64,000 nt of DNA from NCBI GenBank assembly GCA_037127315.1, contig JBBBDQ010000754.1:784501-848500 (forward strand). The letters run 5' to 3'. Every line of letters begins with the position of its first letter. Position 1 is the stretch's first letter. The stretch is from Ascarosepion bandense (lineage: Eukaryota; Mollusca; Cephalopoda; Sepiida; Sepiidae). Position numbers and translations under genes: made by a program. The notes beneath the pieces are model-generated. The model was given only the letters and a program-made list of their open reading frames with translations, was not told the DNA's origin and searched no databases. Positions 51,779 through 62,584 of the stretch are shown piece by piece.

Positions 51779-51890
51779 GTGAAATGTTGCATGCATTAAT
51801 TTTAGCTCATCTTAATAATAATAACTGCATTGTTTCTTTCTAGGTATGAGTTGGGGTTGATCAGAACTTAGACTGACCATCAAGGTGTGA
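51776..51890 (+). repeat. 121-bp repeat T, partial copy
   Basis: CTGTGAAATGTTGCATGCAT, AATTTTAGCTCATCTTAATA, TAGGTATGAGTTGGGGTTGA. Confidence 0.6.
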
Positions 51891-51892
51891 TA

Positions 51893-52165
51893 TTAAATCT
51901 GTACCTCAAGGCTCTAATGTAGGTCCTACGTTTTTCGTCATCTTCATTAATGATCTTCCTGATGTAATCAGTTTCTAAGTAGGCATCTATACAGATGACA
52001 ACATTATTTTCTGCAGTCTCAATAGGTGAGACCTTCAAAGTTCTATCCTAGGTCGTACGTTTTCCTGATCTTAATCAATGATCTTCCTGATGTAATCAGT
52101 TCCTAAGTAGGCATCTATAAAGATGACACCAGCATTTACTACCGTCTCAATAAAAATCTGCCAGG
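51893..52165 (+). pseudogene. Two tandem LINE reverse transcriptase fragments
   Basis: Fragment 1 (51893-52027) reads SVPQGSNVGPTFFVIFINDLPDVIS, VGIYTDDNIIFCSLN. Fragment 2 (52028-52165) repeats it: SILGRTFS-LNQ, INDLPDVIS, VGIYKDDTSIYYRLNKNL. The catalytic box is YTDD in one and YKDD in the other. Period about 138 bp. Confidence 0.75.
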
Positions 52166-52264
52166 GGTGTTGGCCCTGCGCATACCCTTTTATCCTCCGA
52201 GCGAGGTGGTTTAACGTCAGGCTGGTTTGAATCCAGGGTTTCTCCTTATCTTATACAGGTTGCA

Positions 52265-52432
52265 ACTCAAAGATAAAAAACGCATTATGTTCTGCTAGTT
52301 ACTCATAGCTTGAGAGTGGGGAGGAGAGATGGATACATACCCTTTCCAAGTTAAGTGAATGTAATGAACTAGAGTAGAATTCGAACTCGCATCCGCGAGC
52401 TGATATCCATTACTCCACAATGCCCACTATGT
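52265..52432 (-). mobile_element. SINE family A relative, diverged
   Basis: Reverse strand: GGCATTGTGGAGTAATGGAT, ATCAGCTCGCGGATGCGAGT, TTCGAATTCTACTC, TTCACTTAACTTGGAAAGGG, TATGTATCCATCTCTCC, AAGCTATGAGTAACTAGCAG. Head and body match family A loosely; the tail is different. Confidence 0.6.
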
Positions 52433-52489
52433 AAACTATATACTGGCCAAAATGTATAATTAACCGAAAGAATTCATTTAGAATATCCA

Positions 52490-53735
52490 AACATTTTACG
52501 AACGCTGGTGTCCGCCACGGCTCTATCCTAGGCCCGACGATATTTCTGATCTTCATAAAAGATCTCCCAAACGTGATCAAATCCCAAGTAGGTATCTATG
52601 CAGAAGACATCACCATCTACTCTCGCATCAGTAAGAGCTGGTATTAAACGTACATACCTCCCAGAACTACCATACGAATGCGGGTGCCCTCAAGGCTTTA
52701 TCCTAGGTCCTACGCTCTTTCTCATCTACATTAATGATCTCCCCGATGCCATAGGATCCCAAGCAGGCATGTACGCCGATGACACCACAGTTTACTCTCG
52801 CCTCGATTAAAAATCTGGTGTGAGCGACAAAGCGAACCTCGCTGCCTAGCTTGAAAATGACCTCCAATCCGTAGTGGACTGGGGTAAGAAATGGTTCGTA
52901 AATTTCAATTCTTCGAAAACGAAGTTTCTATCAATTAACCATCATAGAAAATCGCACCTACCTCCCATTAGCATGGAAAAGGCTTGTCTCTCAAAGAGTA
53001 AAACACTGCGATTTCTTGGCCTCGCACTCTCAGCGGACTTCAAGTGGAATGACTATATCGAATCCATCAGTTGTCTGTGCAGGGCCCGAGATTTTTTTCC
53101 GTCTGAATCCATCCTGCACTTATATAAATCTACCATCTGCCCGTGTATTGAATACTGCTGCCACATCTGGTCGGGTGACCCTGCTATATTCCTCGGGGTT
53201 CTTGACAAAATACAACGGAGAATCTGTAATGTGATCGATACCGACTTGGCAGACCGGCTGCAGACACTCTCACCGGCGTGACGTGGCTTCCCTGTGCCTC
53301 TTCTATAAATACTTTCACGGCTTCTGCTCCGGTGAAGTTAGATCACTGGTGCCCTCTAAGTACGAATTTGCACCAGATACTAGATTAGCAACTAGGCCCC
53401 ACTCTTTTACAGTGAAACCGATGAAATGTAACCGCAGTTTCTACTCCAACAGCTTCTTTCTCGCGCTTCCCGCCTGTGGAATTCCCTTCCACATACTTGC
53501 TCCCCGACAGCTACAATCTCCAGGAGTTTAAAGGTCAATAGACACCTCCTAACCCACTAACTCGCACCCATGTTCTCAAACACTCTTCCTATGTGCATCC
53601 TTACCCGTCTATCACCCTCCTTCTGACATTTCCTATATCTAATCACTCTCTCATTACCATCCCCTATGTGACCCCCTGCGCAATAGTGGTAGTGGATTGC
53701 CTTGCTTGGGGTGAAATGATTTTTAAAAAAATCTG
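52490..53735 (+). pseudogene. LINE reverse transcriptase to 3' end, with a doubled RT segment
   Basis: The first segment (52500-52640) reads [40 protein letters not shown]. The second (52650-52805) restarts upstream with [15 protein letters not shown] residues, then [38 protein letters not shown]. After two stops the frame continues WGKKWFVNFNSSKTKFLSINHH, LRFLGLALSADFKWNDYIESI, a 12-codon deletion, CRARDFFPSESILHLYKSTICPCIEYCCHIWSGDPAIFLGVLDKIQRRICNVIDTDLADRLQTLS, a frameshift, and the C-terminus DVASLCLFYKYFHGFCSGE...FHSFTVKPMKCNRSFYSN. It ends at 53700-53735 (TTGCTTGGGGTGAAATGATT plus A run). Confidence 0.87.
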
Positions 53736-54045
53736 GCGATGCGGACAAACATAACTTCACTGCTGGTGAACTGGGGTAAGAAGTGGCTTGTAAATTTCAA
53801 TACTTCTAAAACGAAACTTCTGTTAACCATCACAGGCAACCTCTTCTGCGACCCATACGCATGGACCAAGCAAGTCTCTCCGAAAACTATACACTGCACC
53901 TCCTCGGCTTTACTCTATCTTTCCTTGTAGCTAGTTCGTCTTTGTCCTCACTCTCTTCCTGTCTAAAACTTTAACTCTCTTATGTATCCCCCTACACATC
54001 TGTGGCTGTACCGCCTTGCTCGGGGTGAAATGATTAAAAAAAATA
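53736..54045 (+). pseudogene. LINE fragment with large internal deletion
   Basis: Begins in the reverse transcriptase (LLVNWGKKWLVNFNTSKTKLL, HHRQPLLRPIRMDQASL in shifted frames) and jumps near 53925 to the 3' region of tail subfamily 1, ending CCTACACATCTGTGGC, TTGCTCGGGGTGAAATGATT and poly-A. Confidence 0.8.
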
Positions 54046-54049
54046 ACTA

Positions 54050-54500
54050 AAAGTTGCAATCGTCATCACCAGAACTCTTTTCATTTTGAAGCCTATGGCT
54101 AGATTTCTAAGATTCAACAGTGAAGAACCTTACAGCTAAAACCCAGCTTTCTATAGAAAAATTAGAGAACCATGCTCATTCCACTGTTAATAGGAAAGTT
54201 TTATTCGAATAAAGATATAGCTCCTATTTTGAAGAGTGCATGCTTTTGGGAAGAGACTCCGGAGAACTACTATTATTTTAATCTTCACAAATCTACGCTG
54301 AACTGTTTTTTATTCAAATATACTCTTAATATACGTTTGATACAGCCACGAAGCATTCCCATTCTGTAACACTCTTCATTTAGAGGCTCTTGCGCAGAAA
54401 AATCCCTCTTTGTCATTGATCTATTGTTCGTCTACGAAAACTGGTTAAACGTATTATTTATTCTTTTGCTTAGATTCATTCTCAGGTGAGTGTTAAATTC
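54050..54500. other. Spacer, nothing recognised
   Basis: A 65-codon frame at 54172-54369 has no recognisable motif. Confidence 0.35.
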
Positions 54501-54519
54501 TCGGAGCCCTCTTTCCACA

Positions 54520-54790
54520 TCGGACCTGGCATAGCATCTCGGCATCAGTCACTTTTCCACCGCCATAAAGTAGCCACCCCATATATTTGATATAAATAAT
54601 TTCATGGTCACTGTTTTAGTATTCTTTCCTTTTCGATAGCGCAATTTTATGAATGTGCAGTGCTACATTTTTTGCAAGTTCTCATCATTTAACAGTTGAA
54701 ATGATTATTTGTAACCGTAAATTCTATGTTAACAGTTTCTTCTCTCGCAGTTCTCATTTTTGAAAGTCTCTTCCGGCTTGTTGCTTTCCA
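54520..54790 (+). pseudogene. Old LINE fragment
   Basis: Weak frames parallel SPHRTWH-ISASVTFPPP, a YLI-IISWSLF match to FYKYFHG, and RSSHFxVEMxICNRKFYVNSFFSRSS, in the correct order. Heavily decayed. Confidence 0.45.
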
Positions 54791-54897
54791 GCCAACCTTT
54801 ATCTCTACAAATGCCAATCGTTATATTGTGTATTCTTAATTATTATCATCTTGCTCTTCTTTATGCTAAAATGGATTTTCTTTTTTCGCATATTCGA

Positions 54898-55617
54898 TGT
54901 GCGCTGTGGTACAGTGGATATCAGATCGGAACGAGAAACCGGGGAGCCAAGTTCGAATTCCAGTTGAATCCATTGTATTCACTTACGCGCAAATACCCTT
55001 TGGAAAGGTATTAATCCGTCTCTTCCTTCCAGTTATGGGTTAAATAACAGGACAAATTGGATTCTATAGCCTTGGTCGGCAACCAGTCTGCCGCAGAAAG
55101 CAATGGCAACCTACTGCGGGATAATCTTCTGCCCAGTCAGTCATGTTTCTTTCGAGACATGATCGCCCAAGTGTGTATCACGTATAGCCTTGGTCGGCAA
55201 CCAGTCTACCGCAGAAAGCAATGGCAACCTACTGCGGGATAATCTTCTGCCCTGGCAACCTACTGCGGGATAATCTTCTGCCCTGTCAGTTATGTCTCTT
55301 TCGAGACATGATCGCCCAAGTGTGTATCACGTATAGCCTTGGTCGGCAACCAGTCTACCGCAGAAAGCAATGGCAACCTACTGCGGGATAATCTTCTGCC
55401 CAGTCAGTCATGTTTCTTTCGAGACATGATCGCCCAAGTGTGTATCACGTATAGCCTTGGTCGGCAACCAGTCTGCCGCAGAAAGCAATGGCAACCTACT
55501 GCGGGATAATCTTTTGCCCTGGCAACCTACTGCGGGATAATCTTCTGCCCTGTCAATTATGTCTCTTTCTAGACATGATCGCCCAAGCGTGTATCACGTA
55601 TGGCACTTAACTGACTG
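54898..55617 (+). mobile_element. SINE family A with multiplied internal modules
   Basis: Complete head (CTGTGGTACAGTGGATATCA, AAGTTCGAATTCC) and body. The segment from TAGCCTTGGTCGGCAACCAG to GTGTATCACGTA then recurs: copies begin near 55068, 55186, 55336 and 55454. Two copies also carry an internal repeat of CTACTGCGGGATAATCTTCT. The element ends GGCACTTAACTGACTG at about 55617. ATATTCG flanks both sides (54891-54897 and 55618-55624), so the expanded form inserted as a unit. Confidence 0.88.
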
Positions 55618-55624
55618 ATATTCG

Positions 55625-56000
55625 CTCCCACTCAGTAACTACTTGTATCTTAGTGATGTTATTGCCTTGTTTGGAGTGAAATTATTACATAATTTTAGAT
55701 TTCTTACAATATTGCTAATTATTATTCATTTTTTAAATATTGTTTCTTTCATTTTAGACGCTTTCTTTCAACTTAAAATTAAGATTGATGAAAATATTAA
55801 CAAAAAAATTGTCAAATTATTATTTAATTTTTAGTAGAATCTTTTTCATTGTATTTTTCTATACAGGCCCCGGATTAAATTCATCAACTGTATGTTGTCG
55901 AGTTAGTTTCTTTTTAATTTTTAAGAGTCCATGTTACCGATCTTTTCCCTCTCCTTTTTTTTTGATATATTTGTACATAATATATGTTATTGTTTTTTTT
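55625..56000. other. T-rich spacer, nothing recognised
   Basis: Contains poly-T (about 55990-56007) that is the tail of the LINE to its right. Confidence 0.4.
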
Positions 56001-56848
56001 TTTGTTTTTTAACCATCTCACCCCGAGCAAGGCATTCCACTGCCACTATTGCGCATGGGGCTACATAGGGGAAGGTAAAGAGAAGGAGTGGTTAGACATA
56101 GGGAATGTCAGGAGGAAGGTGACAGATGAGTAAGGATACCGAGGATGAGGGTTGGGCAGATGGGAAGAGTGTTTGATAGAATGGGAGCAGGTTAGTGTGT
56201 TAGGAGGTGTCTATTGACCTTACATTTAAACTCCTGGAGATTGTAGCTATCGGTGAAGCAATCGTGTGGAAGGGAATTCCACAGTCGGGAAGTGCGAGGA
56301 AATAAACTGTTGGAGTAGAAGTTGCGGTTGCATTTTATTGGTTTCACTGTAAATGGGTGGGATCTAGTTTCTAATCTAGTATCTCGTGCAAATTCGTATT
56401 TAGTGGGCACCAGTGATCTAATTTCATCGGAGCAGAAGCCGTGAAAGTATTTATAGAAGAGACACAGGGAAGCCACGTCGCTCCGGTGGGAGAGAGACTG
56501 CAGGCGATCTGCCAAGTCGGTATCTATCATATTACAGACCCTCCTCTGAACCTTATCGAGAAGCCCGAGGAGAATAGCAGGGGCACCCGACCAGATATGG
56601 CCGCAGTATTCAATGAACGGGTGGATTGTCGATTTATATATGTGCAGGATAGATTTAGACGGAAAAAACTTCCGGGCCCTACACAGAGAACCGACTTTCA
56701 TAGCAGCGGATTTAGCAATGGATTTGATATAGTCATTCCATTTGAGGTCCGCTGAAAGTGTGAGACCAAGGAGGCGTAGTGTTTTACTCTCTGGGAGGCA
56801 AGCCTGGTCCATGCTAATGGGAGGTAGGTGAGATTGTATATTAGGTTT
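56001..56848 (-). pseudogene. LINE C-terminal region (jockey/CR1 type), young, open frame
   Basis: The reverse strand has an uninterrupted 220-codon frame (56192-56854): SHLPPISMDQACLPESKTLRLLGLTLSADLKWNDYIKSIAKSAAMKVGSLCRARKFFPSKSILHIYKSTIHPFIEYCGHIWSGAPAILLGLLDKVQRRVCNMIDTDLADRLQSLSHRSDVASLCLFYKYFHGFCSDEIRSLVP, then the conserved C-terminus. The first codons (MIKPN) come from an adjoining mariner inverted repeat, not from the LINE. Tail subfamily 2 terminus (CAATAGTGGCAGTGGAATGC, TTGCTCGGGGTGAGATGG) and poly-A at 56001-56020. All reverse transcriptase catalytic motifs are missing. Confidence 0.9.
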
Positions 56849-57212
56849 GATCAAAATGTATCGGAGCTCTAACTAAAAACAAAACAAAAATACAATCCAT
56901 ATGAATTCGGCATTTAATCTCCTTTAAAGTAGTTACTTAATAAAAGAATACACTTTATCCAAAGTCGTTACCAACGATAGAAGCATTCCTGAGTCGTCCT
57001 CTTTTTTTGTTTTTGGAATAGCAAGCAGCCTCTTGCCAAATTCACTTGGATTGTCGTGAGGTCTTGAAATCGTGTTCCTCTCAAATGGGAGTTGATTTTT
57101 GCAGAATAAAAACAGCAAAGGATTGTGATCTCGTAAATATGGTGGTCGTCGAACATAGGGAATGTAACATTAAACTAAAAATCATGCACAAGTTATGAGC
57201 CCTGATCAAACC
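56845..57212 (-). pseudogene. Mariner-type transposon, internally deleted
   Basis: Inverted ends GGTTTGATCAAAATGTATCG (56845) and complement of GGTTTGATCAGGGCTCATAA (57212). The reverse strand gives FAVFILQK then LPFERNTISRPHDN, matching the 'FLFPKLKxxLKGxRFxxxxxIQ' part, then RWKRLWIKCILLLSNYFKGD, matching the C-terminal 'KCVxxxGDYFEGD'. Catalytic aspartates are not present. It has inserted at, or adjoins, the truncated 5' end of the LINE. Confidence 0.7.
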
Positions 57213-57219
57213 TCTGCAA

Positions 57220-57667
57220 TGTGGTGAGCCGACCACACTCTACACACTTTCCTAACAAGCATTGTTAAGGACAGCAAGCGAGCAATAATGTTATAAAATA
57301 GTGTGCATGCCTGATGCGGCCTAATTCTGCCAAGCTGCTTAAATTAGTTCTTAATTAATGTCTTCAGTATCTTTTGCTATTTTAAAGAAATATCTCATAC
57401 TTTCTAAGACGTGAACATGTCTTCATGTTATGACTCTTTACCCATGCACACACAAACTATTCCACACTATAAATAAACAGCAGTTTCGGCTTTGTGCAGA
57501 GGATGAGGTATATTCTAGCAGATAGCTCTGACAGCCGGATCAATAGAGTCACACTCGTGGTCTTCTCGTGTTGTATCTGTTTGTACTACTGCCCTTTGTT
57601 AATATATTTGTTCACTCTATAGAGTCTTTGTGTCTTTATTTCTTGCTCTTCACCAGGCCACAACATT
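57220..57667 (+). repeat. Possible solo LTR
   Basis: Begins TGTGGTGAGCCGACCACACT and ends CTTCACCAGGCCACAACA, so TG...CA ends with partly inverted TGTGG/CCACA. It contains CTATAAATAAAC (TATA-box-like, about 57468) and TAATATATTTG further on. No second copy or clear target duplication is seen. Confidence 0.5.
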
Positions 57668-58482
57668 TCAGTTTATATGTCAGTTCATGAATCTACTTTT
57701 CAAACATTTTGCAATATACGTCGTTAATATAACTATTTTATTTCTGATTATGCTGATAGTTGGTGGCTATGACTGATGATGATGATACAATGAAGTGATA
57801 ACTCAACCGATATGGAAACACTGATAAGTATTTAGAAATCTGTGTTCTAGAAAAAAAAACCCGTTTGAATCATTTCTGGGTAACAGTTTTTCAAAACATA
57901 TTGCTCGAGATTTTCAATGAGGGTAAAGTTCACAGAACCGTTCCATCACTTTACAATATATAATGACATAAATGAATATCAGTATTGTGTAAAAATATCT
58001 CAAAAGACTGACCCAATACTAATAATTGTTAGTTGAACTTCATCATCATCATCATCTCACCCTTTTACACCCAATGGTGTGTAGGGCAGATCTTTTTGTT
58101 ACTATTTCCGTAACAAAATATATACTGAACTTACAACTGCCTTAAAAGATACAATTACAGTAAACACCGCAGAGAAGCGTCTCAATGCCACTTTGTATAA
58201 TTAGAGTCAAGATCGGAACCGAATAATCAACTTTGAAATTTTTAGCTTCTGTTCTTCAGAATAAGAAGCATAAATATTTTTTAGAACTTTAAATATTTGT
58301 TTGATTTAATAATTTTTTCAAGAATCAAGAAAAAATGTATTTTCAAGAATATATTCAAATGAATATATCTTTAAGCTGGTTAATATATTTCCTTTTTAAA
58401 CTGGAAAGCCAAAGAAAATTGTTCAAAAGATTTTAATTGAGAGATAGTCGGTTTAAACAAATAAAAAAATATATTAACTGGG

Positions 58483-58486
<4 letters not shown>
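57668..58486. other. Spacer, nothing recognised
   Basis: Short GATGATGAT and ATCATCATC runs (57775, 58040) only. Confidence 0.4.

Positions 58487-58555
<69 letters not shown>
58487..58555. repeat. (CA)n followed by poly-A
   Basis: About 25 CA units followed by a 20-base A run. Confidence 0.96.
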
Positions 58556-58559
58556 CGTT

Positions 58560-59606
58560 GTGAAGTTTTGAACCGAGCAAAAAGTATGTTGTGTTTTGTT
58601 TGAAAGAAAAGAAAAAAAAAATGAAACCCCTTAGGACCTTCATTTTCTTCTCTTCATCCCAGCGTACTTAACCCTTTACACCCTTGACTTTGTTCCTTCT
58701 TTTTAACCATCTTATTGCTCTTCGCCTCTTTCCATACTAAACATTTTATACCTCTTCAGTCCACTCGTTTGTTAGACAGTTTATTTCCCTTTATCTAGAT
58801 ACCTCCAATATTTCGGCATAAATTTTTGATGCCCAAATTTGATAAATAACGCTCCAACAATAATAACTAAAAATACAAAAAAATACGAGAAAATGAGCTA
58901 ACCGCTCATCACTCAACATATGTCAGAACTCGATCGAGAAAAGTAAAATATTGTTCACACTGACTTGAAAGGGAAAACGTACCAGGGATATCTATAAATA
59001 GAGCACACTAAATAATTGCAACCGATAATGTTACTTTTTGTAAGGGTGAATGCTGTGGTTTTCTCGATTTTTTAAAAAAATCTTCTTTATAAAACTAAGA
59101 AAATATCCCCACGGAAAAACAAAGCACATTATCCATTATTAGATTGCAAATCAGGATGTAAGGGAAGACATATACAAATTTTCCAGACCTTTTAAACATT
59201 TTAGAAAGCTGTATAAAATCACGTTAATGATTTTCCGAAGAAGTCCTGTCAATTCACAGAAAGAACAAGAAACAAATAATAATGAACAGACAATCAGAGA
59301 AGTCCGCAGTCACCAATTTCCTGACCGGTCATGGTGTCAAAAAAAAAAAAAAAAAAAAAGATTTTCTTTGCATCTACCCTGTAGATGACGATCTCATATT
59401 GTTCGGTAAGGTTTTAAGCTCTGTTCCAAAAACTATGAAGGAAGGTAGTTATAATTACAATAAATTGACAATACGACAGTTATTGGTTTAATAAAATTAT
59501 TTTATTTAATAAAATATAGAATTCAAAATCAAGGATAGTTAGGATCATGAAAGAAATTAATAAAATAGGAAAAAGAAACTAAGAAAAAGAATTAGGAAGG
59601 GAAACA
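58560..59606. other. AT-rich spacer, nothing recognised
   Basis: Includes an A run at 59340-59359. No gene or element recognised. Confidence 0.4.
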
Positions 59607-59615
59607 ATGAAGGAA

Positions 59616-60415
59616 AGATCAGTCAGTTAAGTGGCATACGTGATATACTCTTTGGACGATCATGTCTCGAAAGAGACATGACTGACTGGGCAGAAGGTTT
59701 TCTATCCTGCTATTTAAAGTATAGCAGAAGGGAGAAGTGACGGATTGTATTAATAATTAGTAATTAGTGGGGGATCAGTTTATTACTTCCTAACAATAGA
59801 AAACCGATCCCCCACTTTATGCCCGGTAGAAGCTTTACTTATGTTTCAAACTATTATCTTCATTCAGTCAGTTAATTGCCATATGTGATACACGCTTGGG
59901 CGATCATGTCTCGAAAAAGAGACATGACTGACTGGGCAGAAGATTTTTCTATCCTGCTATTTAAAGTATAGCAGAAGGGAGAAGTGACGGATTGTATTAA
60001 TAATTAGTAATTAGGGGGGATCAGTTTATTACTTCCTAACAATAGAAAACCGATCCCCCACTTTATGCCCGGTAGAAGCTTTACTTATGTTTCCAACTAT
60101 TATCTTCATTCAGTCAGTTAAGTGCCATGTATGATACCCGTTTGGAAGAACATGTCCCGAAAGAGACATGACTGACTGGGCAGAAGATTATCCCGCAGTA
60201 AATATCCTTACTTTCTGCGGTAGATTGGTTTCCAGCCAAGCCTATAGAACCCAATCTGTCCTATTATTTAACCCATAAATAGAGGGAAGAGACGGATTAA
60301 TACCATTCCCAAGGGTATTTGTCCGTAAGTGAATGCAAATAATTTAACTGGAATTCGAACTTGGCTCCCCAATTTATTGTTCCGAGTCGATATCCATTGC
60401 ACCACAACGCACATC
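59616..60415 (-). mobile_element. Composite SINE family A with two hairpin modules, complete
   Basis: Reverse strand order: head (60415-60340, TGTGGTGCAATGGATATCGA, AAGTTCGAATTCC), full body and first tail (to about 60115), hairpin module 1 (60114-59870) and module 2 (59869-59616). Hairpins at about 60003-60065 and 59757-59821 pair GTGGGGGATCGGTTT with GATCCCCC-type strands. GAAGGAAAG occurs on both sides (59607-59615 and 60420-60428), a probable 9-bp target duplication, so the 800-bp composite moved as one piece. Confidence 0.88.
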
Positions 60416-60439
60416 CCCGAAGGAAAGGTATTACCCAAG

Positions 60440-60923
60440 AAAGAGGCGAAGAAAAATAAATTCAATTGATGAAATAAAAGAATAGATAAAAATGAAAGAA
60501 ACTTATGCAAAGAAATAACGAAAGAATGGTTGTTTGAAGTAAATAAGAAAATAAATAAATAAAGGAAAGAATAAAAAAGAAAGAAAGAAAGAAAGAAAGA
60601 AAGAAAAAAGAACAGTATCAAAAATGGTAGTAACGAAAAAATGAAGAAAGAGATTTGAAAAAGACAGAAACAATGAAGCAAAGAATGAAAGGAAGAAAAT
60701 GAATTAAAAGAAGGAATTAATAGATAAAGGAAGAAATATTGGCAAAGAATTAACGAAAGAGTGGTAGCTTTGAAAAATATGGAAAAAAATGAATGATAGT
60801 AAAAATAGAAAGAAAAAAGAAAGAAAGAAAGAAAGAAAGAAATCTTGTAAAGAAAAACGGTAACCGAGAAAAGGGAATAAAGAAAGATATTGAAGAAAGA
60901 AAAATGTACTGAAGAAAGAAGGA

Positions 60924-60967
<44 letters not shown>

Positions 60968-61580
60968 AGAAAAATAAACGAAATAAGGAAAAATGAAAGA
61001 AATCAAGCTAAGGAAGAATTGGCAGAAAAATGTTAGCTTTGAATAAAATAAAAAAATGAAAGGAAGGAAGGAAGGAAAAAAGGAAGGAAGGAAAGAAGGA
61101 AAGCTGTAATGAAAAACTGTAGCAAAGGGAAAAGGAATAATATTGAGGAAAGAAAGAAACAAATCCATTGACGGAAGAAGGGAAGAAAGGAAAGTAATCA
61201 CGTAAATTAAGTTAGAAAAAAGAAAAAAAAGAATGCTAAAGAAAGAATTGACGAAAGAATGGTAACTTCAAATGAAAGAAAACTTGTCTAAGAAACACAG
61301 TAACAAAGAAAAAATAACGTAAAGGAAAGACATGAAAGAAATAAAGGCATTGAGAAAAAAAGAAAGAAAAGTTTATATATGCAAAAACTAGCGTGAGACT
61401 AAAAAGAAAGAGCGAAGTGAAAAAAATATGGCGAATAAAATGAAAATGCAAAGAATCAAGCAATGCGCAAAAGAGTTCATCTAAAGAAGGTTTCGCTTTC
61501 AAAAGAAACGAATAGAAAAAAAAAATGAAGAACAAAGGAGAAAAAAATCCAACAAAGCAACGAAATTGCTTCATGACAAA
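60440..61580. repeat. Purine-rich low-complexity region, (GAAA)n and (GGAA)n
   Basis: Clean GAAA runs at about 60576-60605, 60818-60842 and 60920-60968, and a GGAA run at 61058-61098, in a long A/G-biased stretch. Reverse-strand frames (165, 137 and 112 codons) are F/L/S-rich products of composition. Confidence 0.9.
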
Positions 61581-62100
61581 AAATCATTAAAACTTAATGA
61601 ACACTGCAGCCAATTAGACGTGATTAACACAATCTGTCTGAAGGCAAATTTTTTACTCATTCTACAAAGAAAATGGACATCAGAGAATAGAGAATTTTTC
61701 CTTTTGCGCGCATAACGTGTTTGTGGAGTCTTCACAACATGACGACCAGCTTCATGATGATACGAAGAGGGCAGAAAGTATAAATTAGACTGTGAATACT
61801 TAGATCACTACTTTCTGTCTGTCATAAATGTTAATGAATACAGCAGCAATATTGTCTGGACTGTTTATTAAAGTAAGTTGAATATATGGACTGAAACCCG
61901 TCAAGATTATAAAAAAGTAAAAAACAAGTAGAAAAAGTGTCTTTAATTTAACAATATTCACTTTATGATTCTTCAGAAATTTGTTTAAACAGACACAAAT
62001 ATAATTAAAAAAATATTTTTTTTAATTAAAAAAAAACTTAAAAAGCAGTTTACCAAAATGTTGATTGGGACTTAATGCCACGTGTAATAAGGCAGTAGTC
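61581..62100. other. AT-rich spacer, nothing recognised
   Basis: No feature identified. Confidence 0.4.
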
Positions 62101-62109
62101 GTTAATTTT

Positions 62110-62284
62110 AAATGCATGGGTTAAATAACAGGACAGATTTTGTTCTATAGCCTTGACTGGCAACCAATCTACCGCAGAAAGCAATGGCAATCTACTGCGG
62201 GATAGTCTTCTGCCCAGTCAGTCTTGTCTTTTTTCAGATATGATCACCAAAGTGTGTTTCACGTATGGCACTTAACTGATTGAG
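62110..62284 (+). mobile_element. SINE family A, 5'-truncated
   Basis: Starts at ATGGGTTAAATAACAGGACA and runs to ATGGCACTTAACTGATTGAG. The tail hairpin is damaged (TCTTTTTTCAGATATGATCA). Confidence 0.82.
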
Positions 62285-62414
62285 TATATGGGTTTGAGCA
62301 AATAGATAGCAAAGCGGGGTTAGGAAGGGGTTGTAAGAGAAAGAGTGTTAAGGGCTATTAGGGATAGGGAGATGTGAATGGTCATGAGCGTTTACGTCTT
62401 GTAAGGACACGTAA
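62285..62414 (+). pseudogene. RTE-like LINE extreme 3' coding end
   Basis: Decayed match to the last 40 codons of the 49325-49786 copy: GVVRERVLRAIRDREM-MVMSVYVL--RT--TL in mixed frames, immediately followed by (GAA)n. Confidence 0.65.
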
Positions 62415-62460
62415 CATTGAAGAAGAAGAAGAAGAAGAGGAAGAAGAAGAAGAAGAGGAA

Positions 62461-62500
<40 letters not shown>
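62415..62500. repeat. (GAA)n then (TA)n
   Basis: GAA units with GAG interruptions (62415-62461) are the RTE-like LINE tail; a TA run of about 19 units follows (62463-62500). Confidence 0.92.
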
Positions 62501-62505
<5 letters not shown>

Positions 62506-62584
62506 CGTTTATCTGTTTATATGTATAGATGTGAAATGATATACTATTGTTAATTAGTACAGTAAATTAAAAACATCTGGAATC

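Noticed and set aside
60268..61201. 137- and 165-codon reverse frames
   Set aside because: They cover GAAA/GGAA low-complexity DNA and a SINE head; F/S/L composition is an artefact.
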